Positions 49,007-57,078 are shown, numbered from the stretch's first letter. The stretch is 64,000 nucleotides of DNA from Prochlorococcus sp. AG-355-B23 (GCA_003280935.1 QCDJ01000001.1:62001-126000); one strand, 5' to 3'. The notes: a model not told the origin generated them from the letters alone. Program-made: numbers and translations.

Positions 49007-49731
49007 CCAAACTTATAGCCAAAACCTCTAACAGTTTTAAGAAACTTTGGAGCAGAGGGATCTTCTTCTAATTTCTCTCTTAACCACCTAACATGAACAT
49101 CTACGGTTTTAGTATCACCAATAAAGTCAATTTCCCATATTTTTTCAAGTATTAAATCCCTTGACCAAACTCTTTTTGGATTTTTCATAAATAACTCTAA
49201 TAATTTAAATTCTTTGGGAGATAATGTTATTTCTTTATCAAAAGAAGTTACCCTGCATTCTTCCAAAAACATTTTTATATGATTAAACTCGAGAACAGTT
49301 TTTGATTTTTCTATATATTTTTTATTACGTTTAGATCTTCTTATTAAGGCTCTTGATCTAGCAATTAATTCATTTAAACCAAAAGGTTTTGTTAAATAAT
49401 CATCTGCACCAACCTCTAATCCAAGAACCCTGTCTGATTCATTATCTTTAGCACTCAAAATTAATATGGGTGTATAGTCTTCGTCATTTCTTATTTTTCT
49501 GCATAACTCTAATCCATTTAGTCCTGGCAACATTAAATCTAGAATTATTAGGTCAACATCTTTTTTAATATCATTATTAATAAAATCTAAGGCACTTAAA
49601 CCGTCTTTGAAACTTGATACTTTAAAACCTTCGCTATTCAACGCCTCACTGACTGTCAGCCTAATACTCTTGTCATCCTCTACAAGAAGAATTCTTGAGT
49701 CTTGCAAACTTTTATGATCTTTAATAGCCAT
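49003..49731 (-). CDS. phoB: Phosphate response regulator PhoB/SphR
   Basis: PhoB (242 residues) has a receiver domain with acidic pocket VEDD (19-20), phospho-acceptor Asp65 in ILDLMLPG and the Thr/Lys switch (ILSAKD). An OmpR-type winged helix follows (LSPKEFKLLELFMKNP...VDVHVRWLREKL). It is expected to bind the 11-bp-phased repeats near pstC, pstS/phoE and the phosphatase gene. A perfect 12-bp hairpin lies 145 bases upstream of its start. Confidence 0.93.
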   Translation of the reverse strand: MAIKDHKSLQDSRILLVEDDKSIRLTVSEALNSEGFKVSSFKDGLSALDFINNDIKKDVDLIILDLMLPGLNGLELCRKIRNDEDYTPILILSAKDNESDRVLGLEVGADDYLTKPFGLNELIARSRALIRRSKRNKKYIEKSKTVLEFNHIKMFLEECRVTSFDKEITLSPKEFKLLELFMKNPKRVWSRDLILEKIWEIDFIGDTKTVDVHVRWLREKLEEDPSAPKFLKTVRGFGYKFG

Positions 49732-49875
49732 TTAAAGTTCCAACGATTTTATTTTATATAATCAAAATTATTTGATCTAATTATTTCATAATTAATTTAC
49801 ATTGAATTATTATTTTTTTCATTTAATCTTATTTCCTTTTTAATTTATCCTTAAACCTTTTTACTTATATTTAGA

Positions 49876-49917
49876 TTGTCTCTTTAATCTTCCTCACACA
49901 AAATTTTAAAGAGACAA
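49876..49917. other. Perfect 12-bp hairpin in phoB upstream region
   Basis: TTGTCTCTTTAA (49876-49887) and TTAAAGAGACAA (49906-49917) are exact complements around an 18-base loop. The plus-strand loop reads CTTCCTCACACAAAA. Neither side has a T-run, so it is not a simple terminator. It could be part of the phoB 5' UTR, the 3' end of the 49948-50115 gene or a separate small RNA. Confidence 0.6.
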
Positions 49918-49947
49918 ACTTATTCAATTTAAAAATGGCTTTTTAAA

Positions 49948-50115
49948 TTAATATCCCATCGAAGTGTAATAATAATCGTCATCTTCATCTATATTTATCA
50001 CTACCCATTCTGGCGGGAAGTCACCAATTTTTACATATTGATAAAGCTTATCAACATCTGGATCGTAATAAGTGTCATTGATTATTGGATTTTTGATTAC
50101 TTTGCTTGGATGCAT
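49948..50115 (-). CDS. Small acidic hypothetical protein (55 aa)
   Basis: A 55-residue frame starts MHPSKVIKNPIINDTYYDPD and ends with an acidic/aromatic tail (NIDEDDDYYYTSMGY). It also holds a Trp-containing core FPPEWVVI. No membrane helix is seen. I do not recognise it. Its composition is distinctly non-random, which supports it as coding. Confidence 0.65.
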   Translation of the reverse strand: MHPSKVIKNPIINDTYYDPDVDKLYQYVKIGDFPPEWVVINIDEDDDYYYTSMGY

Positions 50116-50210
50116 AATAAAAATTACTTCTACTATGTCTTCTAAGAAATTTAGTTTAACTTATATTTAAAATCCATTTAAAATTTTTAATTTCAAAAGC
50201 AAGCCTTTAT

Positions 50211-50579
50211 TTAGAATTTAATTTTTGTTTTTACTCTGTTTTTATTTTGAGATTTGAATTCAAAAATTCCCGTATCAGTAAATATTGTCAACTCATCTCC
50301 AGATGTTTCTTCAATTGATAATCCTTCTGATTCTAAGTTTTTAATAAATACATTTCCAAATAGTTTTAAAGTTTTCGAATCATTATCGTAAGTAAGATTA
50401 TCTGAGGAGGCTTCAAAATTATCATTAGTCCTTTTAACAACAACATTTCCAATGGCCTCTAAACTACCTTTTAAAGTATTTTTTTGAGAATCAGATGTAA
50501 TTGTGTAATTAGTTAATTCCTCAGCAAAAGAAAATTCACCTAATAGAAATAAAAAAGATGCAAAAAGTAAGCTTTTCAT
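50211..50579 (-). CDS. LptA/OstA-like secreted protein (122 aa)
   Basis: A signal peptide (residues 1-19, ending SFA) is followed by a small beta-rich region with the OstA-like repeat pattern: GSLEAIGNVVVKRTNDNFEASSD and later TLKLFGNVFIKN. This resembles LptA, the periplasmic bridge for lipopolysaccharide transport, but the protein is short. The ATG abuts the upstream cytochrome stop, so the two are co-translated. Confidence 0.62.
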   Translation of the reverse strand: MKSLLFASFLFLLGEFSFAEELTNYTITSDSQKNTLKGSLEAIGNVVVKRTNDNFEASSDNLTYDNDSKTLKLFGNVFIKNLESEGLSIEETSGDELTIFTDTGIFEFKSQNKNRVKTKIKF

Positions 50580-50933
50580 CTACTTCCAACCTTCTTGTGC
50601 ATTTTGAATAATCCATTTTGCAAGAACCTTATCCTCCCCTTCCTTTAATTTATTTTTATAACCCTTCATAAAACCAATCCCATCATTAGCAATTATTGTT
50701 ATTGAATTTACATCTGCTATTCCTCTTTTTTCAAGGTCGGAAAGTTTTAATGATTTGGATCCTTTAAGAACAACTGATCCACCTCTTACATGGCAGCCTG
50801 CGCAAACATTTCTAAAAATTGTTTCTCCATCTCTAATATCAGAAGCCATTAGATATCTATTTTGCAAAGAGGTTTGAAAAACAATTATTAAAGTTATTAA
50901 AGGAATTACAAGTAGATATTTAAATTTTTTCAT
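50580..50933 (-). CDS. Small c-type cytochrome
   Basis: The 117-residue protein has an N-terminal signal/anchor helix (about 7-22), one heme site NVCAGCHVRGG (Cys44, Cys47, His48) and a likely axial Met in GFMKGYK (about 91). This is class I cytochrome c, similar in size to cytochrome c6. It lacks a typical c6 N-terminal pattern and could be a c6-like variant. It is followed without gap by the LptA-like gene. Confidence 0.85.
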   Translation of the reverse strand: MKKFKYLLVIPLITLIIVFQTSLQNRYLMASDIRDGETIFRNVCAGCHVRGGSVVLKGSKSLKLSDLEKRGIADVNSITIIANDGIGFMKGYKNKLKEGEDKVLAKWIIQNAQEGWK

Positions 50934-50953
50934 ATGATCTAGTTAACCTAAGA

Positions 50954-51355
50954 CTAATTTAACTTGTAATTAGTCTTGATTGTTTTAATTACCGATTTTT
51001 TAGGATCTTTATTTGGATAACAATTAACAATTCTATATTTACCACCTTTTCTATCTGTCTCAATAAGAGTAAATTGAACAAATTTTTCTTTTTCAGCACT
51101 TGAAAAATCTTTGACTTCTATTTTGATGATCTCTTCATTTTTACTATCAATTATTCTGGATTTACCTCCACAAAGAACAAGAGCAGTTTCTTTAGTTAAA
51201 TTAAATAAATTTTTTTCATCTTTAATGGATGATTTATCTTTCTTAATTGAAATCGAATTTTGTTTAATCGATATTTCATCTTGGGTAATGGGTAATTCTT
51301 CTTTTGGACTACAAGAAGTAATAATAATGATAGATAAAACTAATAGCTTTTTCAT
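50954..51355 (-). CDS. Putative lipoprotein (133 aa)
   Basis: The signal sequence MKKLLVLSIIIITSC ends at a lipobox Cys15, so membrane lipidation is expected. A low-complexity Ile/Ser/Lys stretch (SIKQNSISIKKDKSSIKDEK) precedes a compact domain with two cysteines (LVLCGGKS, RIVNCYPN). I do not recognise the domain. It lies 20 bases before the cytochrome gene on the same strand. Confidence 0.7.
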   Translation of the reverse strand: MKKLLVLSIIIITSCSPKEELPITQDEISIKQNSISIKKDKSSIKDEKNLFNLTKETALVLCGGKSRIIDSKNEEIIKIEVKDFSSAEKEKFVQFTLIETDRKGGKYRIVNCYPNKDPKKSVIKTIKTNYKLN

Positions 51356-51361
51356 GATTTT

Positions 51362-51514
51362 TTAGATGATAAATTCACTAATAATTTCTTCTAATTGACT
51401 TTTATTTAGTTTAATAAGATAGTTTTGGATTTCCTTTCTAAATAGTCTATCTTCAACTCTTTTAGTTTGAAGAATCGAAATAGTGATGAAATTAACAAGT
51501 TGTTTTTTATCCAT
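51362..51514 (-). CDS. Small helical protein (50 aa)
   Basis: The 50-residue frame starts MDKKQLVNFITISILQTKRV and is helical with alternating hydrophobic and charged faces. There is no membrane helix. It ends six bases before the lipoprotein start on the same strand, suggesting a shared transcript. I do not recognise a family. Confidence 0.55.
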   Translation of the reverse strand: MDKKQLVNFITISILQTKRVEDRLFRKEIQNYLIKLNKSQLEEIISEFII

Positions 51515-51665
51515 AAATATTTTCTAAATCCCTATTGTTAAATCATATTTAAATTTTGATTAAGCTAAGAAATAACTACAAATATCTATTTTGGAAATTT
51601 AAGCAATTTAAAAAAAATTTATTTTTTAATTAATCATTACTTAATCCAAGAAACCTAAATTTATT

Positions 51666-51884
51666 ATGTATAAAAAGATTGAAATGTCTTTAAAAAACTT
51701 ATCTTCAAAAAAGAATAACCCAAAAAAAGTAGGCACAGAATTTTCAATAGATTTTCATAAAGAAAGCTTTGAGAATAAAGATAAATTTTTCTTAAATGAT
51801 TCAGAATTTATTGAGAACTACAATAACGCCCTAAAATCACCTCAGTCAAGGAGACTATATAAATTAATAGAGAGTGAAGTTTAA
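51666..51884 (+). CDS. Small hypothetical protein (72 aa)
   Basis: The 72-residue polar protein starts MYKKIEMSLKNLSSKKNNPK, with a possible internal start at residue 7. It is Asn/Lys/Phe-rich and soluble. No family is recognised. The following 228 bases up to 52113 hold nothing I can name. Confidence 0.5.
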   Translation: MYKKIEMSLKNLSSKKNNPKKVGTEFSIDFHKESFENKDKFFLNDSEFIENYNNALKSPQSRRLYKLIESEV

Positions 51885-52112
51885 ACAGACACAATCAAGG
51901 TCCAAAATATTTTACCTTTAGATATAATTTAAAACCCTTTCCTCAACAACTACTTTTGAAGAATTTTACTTTCACTCAATAAAGACACATTATCCTGGTG
52001 GTATTAGATCTTAAAAACTACTTGATTTTAAATTTTTCCAAAGTGAAGAACCATAAGATTCAATAATAAAAACTATAAAAACAAATTACAAATTAAATAA
52101 TTAGAAGATTTT

Positions 52113-52346
52113 TTGAGTGAGAGACTTGCATTTTTAGAAAATAAAGGGAATATAAAGAAAATAATAATTCCAATGGAATCAATTAAAAAACCAAGAAGGA
52201 TTATTAAGAAACAGCTTAAAAACGTTAATAAAGCAATAATTGAAATTGCAGAAATGAAATTTGTAAATATTGAAGAAAAAGAAGAAAAATTAGATGCGCT
52301 TGTTTTTTTAAAGAATCAAATATTGAGGAAGGCGGAGAAGTTATAA
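52113..52346 (+). CDS. Small basic helical protein (77 aa)
   Basis: The frame from TTG 52113 encodes a Lys-rich protein. From Met21 (MESIKKPRRIIKKQLKNVNK) to the end it is one long basic amphipathic helix. The true start may be that internal ATG at 52173. I do not recognise it; nucleic-acid contact is a guess from charge alone. Confidence 0.5.
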   Translation: MSERLAFLENKGNIKKIIIPMESIKKPRRIIKKQLKNVNKAIIEIAEMKFVNIEEKEEKLDALVFLKNQILRKAEKL

Positions 52347-52380
52347 ATTAAATAACTAAATAATTGTAGATATTGAATCT

Positions 52381-52623
52381 TTATTTTTTTGTATCAGCTA
52401 CATTCTTAAAAAAATCGCAATAAGCAATCAATTCTGACTCGGTTTCGATTTTAATATTTAAATCGTTAATTGCCTTCTTGGTATCAATTCTGTAGCCATA
52501 CCAATCTAGACAAACTTCTCTCTGTCTTTGGGTTTCTGAAACTGAGATCGAATCTGTCATTGAAGTCTTGGAACAACCCCAAATGAAAATAATTAAAGGG
52601 ATGTAGAAAATTCCATGTTTCAT
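52381..52623 (-). CDS. Small putative lipoprotein (80 aa)
   Basis: The signal sequence MKHGIFYIPLIIFIWGC ends at a lipobox-like Cys17. The mature part has two more cysteines (REVCLDWYGYR, IAYCDFF). The short pattern C-LDWYGY suggests a compact folded domain. No family is recognised. It is 21 bases downstream of the DUF3764 gene on the same strand. Confidence 0.65.
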   Translation of the reverse strand: MKHGIFYIPLIIFIWGCSKTSMTDSISVSETQRQREVCLDWYGYRIDTKKAINDLNIKIETESELIAYCDFFKNVADTKK

Positions 52624-52644
52624 TTCTTAATCTCAATAAGTTTT

Positions 52645-52932
52645 CTATGGTTGTGAATAAGTCCAAGAAGACTCTTCCATAGTTGAAAGATCAACTCTAT
52701 GCGTTGCCATCCAATCACTATTGGATTCAACAAACTTTTGAACATTACCTTCTGGAGCCTGATGAATAACAATAACTCTTTGAGGATCTTTTTTGCTTAC
52801 ACCTCTAAATAGTGGCTTAATAAGAAATTCAGAATGTCTTTTATCATCTTCTGCACTATCAAATATTGCTGTCCATTCTTCGAAAGTACTTTCAATTTTG
52901 AATGTAAAAATAGAGGTTACTGAGCTAGACAT
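52645..52932 (-). CDS. DUF3764 family protein
   Basis: From ATG 52932 the protein is 95 residues (MSSSVTSIFTFKIESTFEEW...). It fits DUF3764, a small ferredoxin-like (alpha/beta barrel dimer) family common in marine picocyanobacteria. Blocks seen are STFEEWTAIFDSAED, FRGVSKKDPQRVIVIHQAPE and SDWMATHRVDL. Its role is unknown. The longer frame to 52974 adds an unlikely N-terminus. Confidence 0.75.
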   Translation of the reverse strand: MSSSVTSIFTFKIESTFEEWTAIFDSAEDDKRHSEFLIKPLFRGVSKKDPQRVIVIHQAPEGNVQKFVESNSDWMATHRVDLSTMEESSWTYSQP

Positions 52933-53054
52933 AAAAAAGAAGCGTATAGATTTATATTCTAGATTGAGTGTCAATTAAGACTTTGTTAAGTAAGGGTTAA
53001 GGAAATTATTTAAATATTAATCTAGAATTTAAATTATTATTTTTAGATTAAAAA

Positions 53055-53309
53055 ATGGCTGTAAAAAAAGATACTAAAAAAGATACTAAAAAAGATACTA
53101 AAAAAGATTTTATAAAGAATAAAGCAATGCTCGCTTATGGAGTTATTCACTTAGGTTCAAAAGTTGTATCTGCAATTGCCTTAGTAGCTATAGCTCTAGG
53201 CTTTTACTCATTAAAAAAAGAATCAAATTTCTTTAATGAATGTGTTGAAGAAATTAAAGCTACTGGTTCACCAACAGCTGATTCGGTTCGTTTTTGTACA
53301 GGTGGTTAA
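53055..53309 (+). CDS. One-helix protein with C-x17-CTGG tail and KDTK repeats (84 aa)
   Basis: The N-terminus is made of Lys-Asp-Thr-Lys repeats encoded by a 12-bp tandem array. One helix (about 34-50, SAIALVAIALGFYS) follows, then a tail with NECVEEI and RFCTGG. It is a clear paralogue of the gene at 57103-57339: both share AYG-x-I-x-LGS, SAIALVAIA and KKES. A looser relative is at 22616-23053. The function is unknown; the tail cysteines probably bond outside the membrane. Confidence 0.7.
   Translation: MAVKKDTKKDTKKDTKKDFIKNKAMLAYGVIHLGSKVVSAIALVAIALGFYSLKKESNFFNECVEEIKATGSPTADSVRFCTGG
53070..53105 (+). repeat. 12-bp tandem repeat, three units
   Basis: GATACTAAAAAA is repeated three times without interruption and encodes Asp-Thr-Lys-Lys in frame. 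The repeats keep frame, so unit number could vary between strains. Confidence 0.9.
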
Positions 53310-53391
53310 TTATATTAAAGAAAAGTAATATTTTCATTTGATTTATTTCACTCACAACTAATTTATCTATTAATTCTGAATTTTGATCTAT

Positions 53392-54447
53392 CTATTTTAA
53401 TAATTCTACTGCTACAACAAGATTTCCTAATAATCCGTTCAAAATATTTAGCTGTTCTTTGCTACCAAATGCTATTAATACCTGACCTGGCTGAAGTATG
53501 AAATTACCTCCAGGGTTAGTAAATAATTTTTCGTTCTCTTTTATAGCCAAAATTTTTGCCCCACTTTTTTTCCCAATTCCAAGTTCAGAGAGTGATCTTT
53601 TCTCTGCTGTTTCAAAAAGACTAATATCATTACTTAATTCAAATTCTTCAATTTCACATTCACTTCCTGCGAGAAGATCTAGGAAGTCAATAGCAATAGG
53701 TCTTAAGGCCATTGATGCCATTGCTCTTCCTGCAGCTATATAAGGGCTTACGACTATACTTGCTCCAGCTAATCTCAATTTACTTGCGGCTTCTTCAGTT
53801 CCGGCTCTTGCAATTACTCTTATAGAACTTCTTATCCCTTTAGCGCTTAAAACGACATATAAATTTGCAGCATCGTTTGGTAAGGTGACGACCAAACTTT
53901 TGCATTTTTCTAATCCTGCCAGTTTTAAAGTCTCATCAAGAGTGGCGTCAGCACAAAGTACTTCTAAACCATTTTCTTCAGCAATCTTTTTTCTATCTTC
54001 ATCACTCTCAACAACAATAATTGGAATATTTTGCGTTTTTATTTGGTTTGATATTTCCTGACCTACTCTCCCATATCCGCACAAAATTACATGATTTTCC
54101 ATTTTTCTAAGAATTCTTTTAAAACGTAATTCGTTTACTCTTTGAAAATAGCCGGATTCGAATAATCTTACAGCTTTTTGAAAGGTAAATTGAATAAAGA
54201 TTAATCCGCCAACGATTACTAAAACAGTTACGATCCTGCCTTCAGGACTTAAAGGTTGAACTTCTCCAAAACCAATTGTGGTTATAGTGATCAGAACCAT
54301 CCATAAGCAATCACTCCATTCCCATCCCTCCGTTATTCGATAGCCAATTGCACCTAAAAAAAACAGAAAGAATAAAGAATAAATAAGACCAAACCAAGGC
54401 CTTAAATAATCTTTAATAAAATAGAACTCAAATAATCTAAGCTTCAT
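53392..54447 (-). CDS. Potassium channel with RCK/TrkA-N domain
   Basis: The 351-residue protein has two membrane helices around a pore loop with selectivity filter TIGFGE (about residues 57-62). It then has an RCK domain with the Rossmann motif CGYGRVGQEI (about 119) and a C-terminal TrkA-C-like part (about 265-345). This is a two-helix Kch/MthK-like channel gated by cytoplasmic ligands. The filter has Phe at the usual Tyr (GFG for GYG), as in some bacterial channels. It stands alone. Confidence 0.9.
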   Translation of the reverse strand: MKLRLFEFYFIKDYLRPWFGLIYSLFFLFFLGAIGYRITEGWEWSDCLWMVLITITTIGFGEVQPLSPEGRIVTVLVIVGGLIFIQFTFQKAVRLFESGYFQRVNELRFKRILRKMENHVILCGYGRVGQEISNQIKTQNIPIIVVESDEDRKKIAEENGLEVLCADATLDETLKLAGLEKCKSLVVTLPNDAANLYVVLSAKGIRSSIRVIARAGTEEAASKLRLAGASIVVSPYIAAGRAMASMALRPIAIDFLDLLAGSECEIEEFELSNDISLFETAEKRSLSELGIGKKSGAKILAIKENEKLFTNPGGNFILQPGQVLIAFGSKEQLNILNGLLGNLVVAVELLK

Positions 54448-54524
54448 ATCCCTTATTATCGTTAACTATTCAAAAATTTCAAAAAAATTTTCTATTATGT
54501 TCCTAAAACTATTTATTTGTTTAA

Positions 54525-54611
54525 GTGAAATACATATTAAGCAGGATAATAATATTTATTTTCGTAGCTGTATGCATTAAACAAATGATTACCGTCTCAG
54601 GTCTTTTTTAA
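54525..54611 (+). CDS. Possible one-helix microprotein (28 aa, GTG start)
   Basis: A 28-residue frame from GTG reads KYILSRIIIFIFVAVCIKQM after the initiator, one hydrophobic helix with a basic N-terminus. There is no clear ribosome-binding site, and length alone makes it uncertain. Confidence 0.3.
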   Translation: MKYILSRIIIFIFVAVCIKQMITVSGLF

Positions 54612-54629
54612 TGTTTCATTAAAAATTAT

Positions 54630-54761
54630 TCAAGGTTTTACTTGTACTGATTCAATAAGAAAATCAGAAGCTGCTCTTAACCAATCAGCGACTGTAAGAC
54701 GAAGGTCAGGTTGAGAATATACAAGAGCTACAATTATTCCAACTAAGATTATCTTTACCAT
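54630..54761 (-). CDS. Small protein with N-terminal helix (43 aa)
   Basis: The 43-residue frame MVKIILVGIIVALVYSQPDL... starts with one hydrophobic helix and continues with an amphipathic helix (RLTVADWLRAASDFLIES). The layout resembles a membrane-anchored amphipathic helix. I do not recognise a family. Codon use and composition look real. Confidence 0.6.
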   Translation of the reverse strand: MVKIILVGIIVALVYSQPDLRLTVADWLRAASDFLIESVQVKP

Positions 54762-54838
54762 GGCAGTTCAAATATTTTTATGAATTAAAGCACAACTATT
54801 TAATAAAAAGAACCTTAAATTTATAAAAAATAGATTAA

Positions 54839-55192
54839 TTAAAATTTCTCTAATTGATTAAACAAGTATTCCACTCTTCTTAGATTAACGCCTAAATCTG
54901 ATTGACCTAATCTTGCTGCAGATCTTATCTGAATAATTCCTTTTGATCTATCTACATAACTTCTTACATCAAACTTTAAAATTTCAAGATCGTCAGGAAA
55001 TCTAAAAATCAAGCTTCTACAAACACCTCTCCAATAATTCCTTCCACTTTCAATAACTTCTGTCCGAGGTAACCCTTCTGCCAGAGAAACAAGTTGAATA
55101 AACTTCTGATCAACATTTATTAGTTTCTTTTCTATTAAGACACTGTTTAATGGATTGGTTATTGGAGCAAGACCTTGAATGGAGGAAACCAT
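54839..55192 (-). CDS. DUF1499 family protein
   Basis: From ATG 55192 the 117-residue protein matches DUF1499. Visible blocks are the N-terminal MVSSIQGLAPITNP (in place of the usual NCVSSQ), PRTEVIESGRNYWRGVCRSLIFRF-type core, DDLEI, and IQIRSAARLGQSDLGVNLRRVE. The fold is unknown in function. The frame extends to TTG 55237 but the extra residues look non-coding. It stands alone. Confidence 0.75.
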   Translation of the reverse strand: MVSSIQGLAPITNPLNSVLIEKKLINVDQKFIQLVSLAEGLPRTEVIESGRNYWRGVCRSLIFRFPDDLEILKFDVRSYVDRSKGIIQIRSAARLGQSDLGVNLRRVEYLFNQLEKF

Positions 55193-55313
55193 ATTTTTTA
55201 AGAACAATGTGAATGTTCTAACCGATTTCACATACAAAGTGAGAGAAAACAGTAAAGAATTTTCCCATAAATTTGATCTCTTTATAAAGATTCTTTATTT
55301 TGTGATCAAAATT

Positions 55314-55451
55314 CTAAAATTTTAGATTTTTTATTGTTTTTTTTGATAAAGATGGTTGCCTACTTTGTTTACTATTTAGTTTCCTAACCCATAAAAAAAC
55401 TCCTACAAACAAAAAAATTTCAACAATAATTCCAACCTTTATTAAACTCAT
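55314..55451 (-). CDS. One-helix microprotein (45 aa), coupled
   Basis: The 45-residue frame MSLIKVGIIVEIFLFVGVFL... has one helix (about 4-22) and a basic tail (WVRKLNSKQSRQ). Its ATG overlaps the stop of the upstream 30-residue frame as ATGA, so translation is coupled. I do not recognise a family. Confidence 0.55.
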   Translation of the reverse strand: MSLIKVGIIVEIFLFVGVFLWVRKLNSKQSRQPSLSKKTIKNLKF

Positions 55452-55540
55452 TTTTTATCCTCTTTTTTCTTGTTGGTGCCTTCTATGTATGGCACAAGGA
55501 TATTTAATAACCATTTTTTAAATGAACTTAACGGTTTCAT
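55448..55540 (-). CDS. Short basic ORF (30 aa), coupled
   Basis: A 30-residue frame MKPLSSFKKWLLNILVPYIE... with a Lys-rich end sits seven bases after the 55548-55931 gene and overlaps the next start by four bases. It has an amphipathic helix. Overlap on both sides in one direction supports a small operon of three genes. Confidence 0.45.
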   Translation of the reverse strand: MKPLSSFKKWLLNILVPYIEGTNKKKEDKK

Positions 55541-55547
55541 AATCTAT

Positions 55548-55931
55548 TTACTTGCCTTTTCTCCACATACTCCTCCCTTTAATGAGATCCTCTATATTTG
55601 GCCAAGCTGCTATTAATTCTTTAAGTGCCTTTCTATTAGGAGTATAAAAAACACATGACAATGCACTTATTACATAAAGTATGAACCATAACTTACTTTC
55701 TGAATAAGCTAAAAACAAAGAGAAAAGAAAACTTCCAATAAAGAAAAAGAAAAATGACCTATTTAATATTTCTAATGGAGTTCTTTTAAATCTGTAGAAT
55801 TTAATCTTTTTAATATCTTCTTCAGTATCTTTTTGAAATTTACTTTCGTACGAATTAATTATTTCTTCTTCTAGAACTTTTTCATACTCTAAATTATCAA
55901 TTGGATCGCTTTGATCCTTTTTATTTATCAT
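55548..55931 (-). CDS. Two-helix membrane protein (127 aa)
   Basis: A charged N-terminal half (about 1-52) precedes two close membrane helices (about 59-78 and 80-98), followed by a soluble end with PNRKALKELIAAWPNIEDLI. I recognise a cyanobacterial-type small membrane protein but no named family. It is first in a string with two overlapping microproteins. Confidence 0.65.
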   Translation of the reverse strand: MINKKDQSDPIDNLEYEKVLEEEIINSYESKFQKDTEEDIKKIKFYRFKRTPLEILNRSFFFFFIGSFLFSLFLAYSESKLWFILYVISALSCVFYTPNRKALKELIAAWPNIEDLIKGRSMWRKGK

Positions 55932-56214
55932 TGGTATCTAAACAATACAAATATGGTAACTAATTTAAGGAATTTTAAAAAGTATCAAATTTCATCTCTT
56001 AACTGGAGTTATACGAACAGATCATGGTTTTGAAAATACTTCAAGATTGTCTGATTTATAAAAGATAAATTAGTCAAAATATTCTTTTTAATTTTCCCAA
56101 ATCTTTCGGTCATTTCAGATAATCACTTCTATAAACTTCATAGCATTAATTAAATTAGGAGGCAATATCCTTATCTAGAGTTAAAATGGTTTAGAGATTT
56201 TAATAATAATCTAT

Positions 56215-56526
56215 ATGCAAAGGTATTTGATTTCTTACGAATTTACAGATGGCGAGGATCAAGAAGAAGGGGCAGAAATGCTAATTAATTGGTACGAATC
56301 AGGTGGTCCCCAAAACAGACCTGAAAACTATGAGGTTCATTCTTGGATTTTTATGGTTCAAAATGGGATTGGACATTCTGTAGTGAGTGCAGATTCTCTT
56401 GAGACAATATGGAAGCAATGGCATCCATGGAGAAGGTTAATGGATATAAGTATTCAGCCGTGTATGGATCTTGATGAGACAGTCGGATTATTCAAAAAAC
56501 AAAAAATGAATACACGGATAGTCTAA
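56215..56526 (+). CDS. DUF3303-like protein
   Basis: The 103-residue protein (MQRYLISYEFTDGEDQEEGA...) has the short alpha/beta pattern of DUF3303: an initial strand, a helix with LINWYESGG, then EVHSWIFMVQNGIGHSVVSA, WKQWHPWRRLMDISIQPC. The role is unknown. The 283-base gap upstream holds no gene I can support. Confidence 0.7.
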   Translation: MQRYLISYEFTDGEDQEEGAEMLINWYESGGPQNRPENYEVHSWIFMVQNGIGHSVVSADSLETIWKQWHPWRRLMDISIQPCMDLDETVGLFKKQKMNTRIV

Positions 56527-56620
56527 AAGCATTTCTAACTTCTTAATATAAATTTCTTTTAGTAGCACCTAATACTACATACATATTTCAATGCGTTAAA
56601 AAGGATAAGATTAATTTTCC

Positions 56621-56815
56621 ATGATGAATGATTCTTATCACATTTACTTCAAAGGAGAAATTCTTTTCAAGAATTTAAGTAAAGATGAATTTGAATTTGT
56701 TTGGGGAAAACTTTATACATCTTATATAAACGCCCTAAATAAAGAGCTAACCTATGAATTAATTAGCGAAAATAATATTAAAGAAACTACCTTTAACCTT
56801 GAGCCATCTTACTAA
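56621..56815 (+). CDS. Small hypothetical protein (64 aa)
   Basis: The 64-residue frame MMNDSYHIYFKGEILFKNLS... is soluble with mixed strand/helix, ending ETTFNLEPSY. The FKGEILFKNLSKDEFEFVW pattern suggests a compact alpha/beta mini-domain. I do not recognise a family. Confidence 0.6.
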   Translation: MMNDSYHIYFKGEILFKNLSKDEFEFVWGKLYTSYINALNKELTYELISENNIKETTFNLEPSY

Positions 56816-56835
56816 ATCAAGAACTAAATACTAGA

Positions 56836-57078
56836 TCATGAATAAAACAAGAAAAGCTGTCTTTCTTTTATTTTGAGGTACTCTTTCTCTTCTTTAGTTA
56901 TATCCAAAGCAATTTTATTTGCCTCAATTTCGACATTAGAACTATAAGTATCAAAGTTTTCCTCTCTTTTAAATAGGGCAACAATGCCAATAGGTGTTAT
57001 AAACCAAATAAAATGATCAGTTTCTCCAATTGGCTCCTCTTTTAAAGAGTCAATAATCAAATCACAGGTTGAATCCAT
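56836..57078 (-). CDS. Small hypothetical protein (80 aa)
   Basis: The 80-residue frame starts MDSTCDLIIDSLKEEPIGET and has a hydrophobic stretch (FIWFITPIGIVALFK) that could be a beta hairpin rather than a helix, then a charged end. It lies 24 bases downstream of the CNGG-tail membrane protein on the same strand. I do not recognise a family. Confidence 0.58.
   Translation of the reverse strand: MDSTCDLIIDSLKEEPIGETDHFIWFITPIGIVALFKREENFDTYSSNVEIEANKIALDITKEEKEYLKIKERQLFLFYS

Noticed and set aside
49801..49868. Pho box upstream of phoB
   Set aside because: CTTAAACC at 49850 is good, but the neighbouring 11-bp units (TTTAATTT, TTACTTAT) are too degenerate to separate from AT-rich background.
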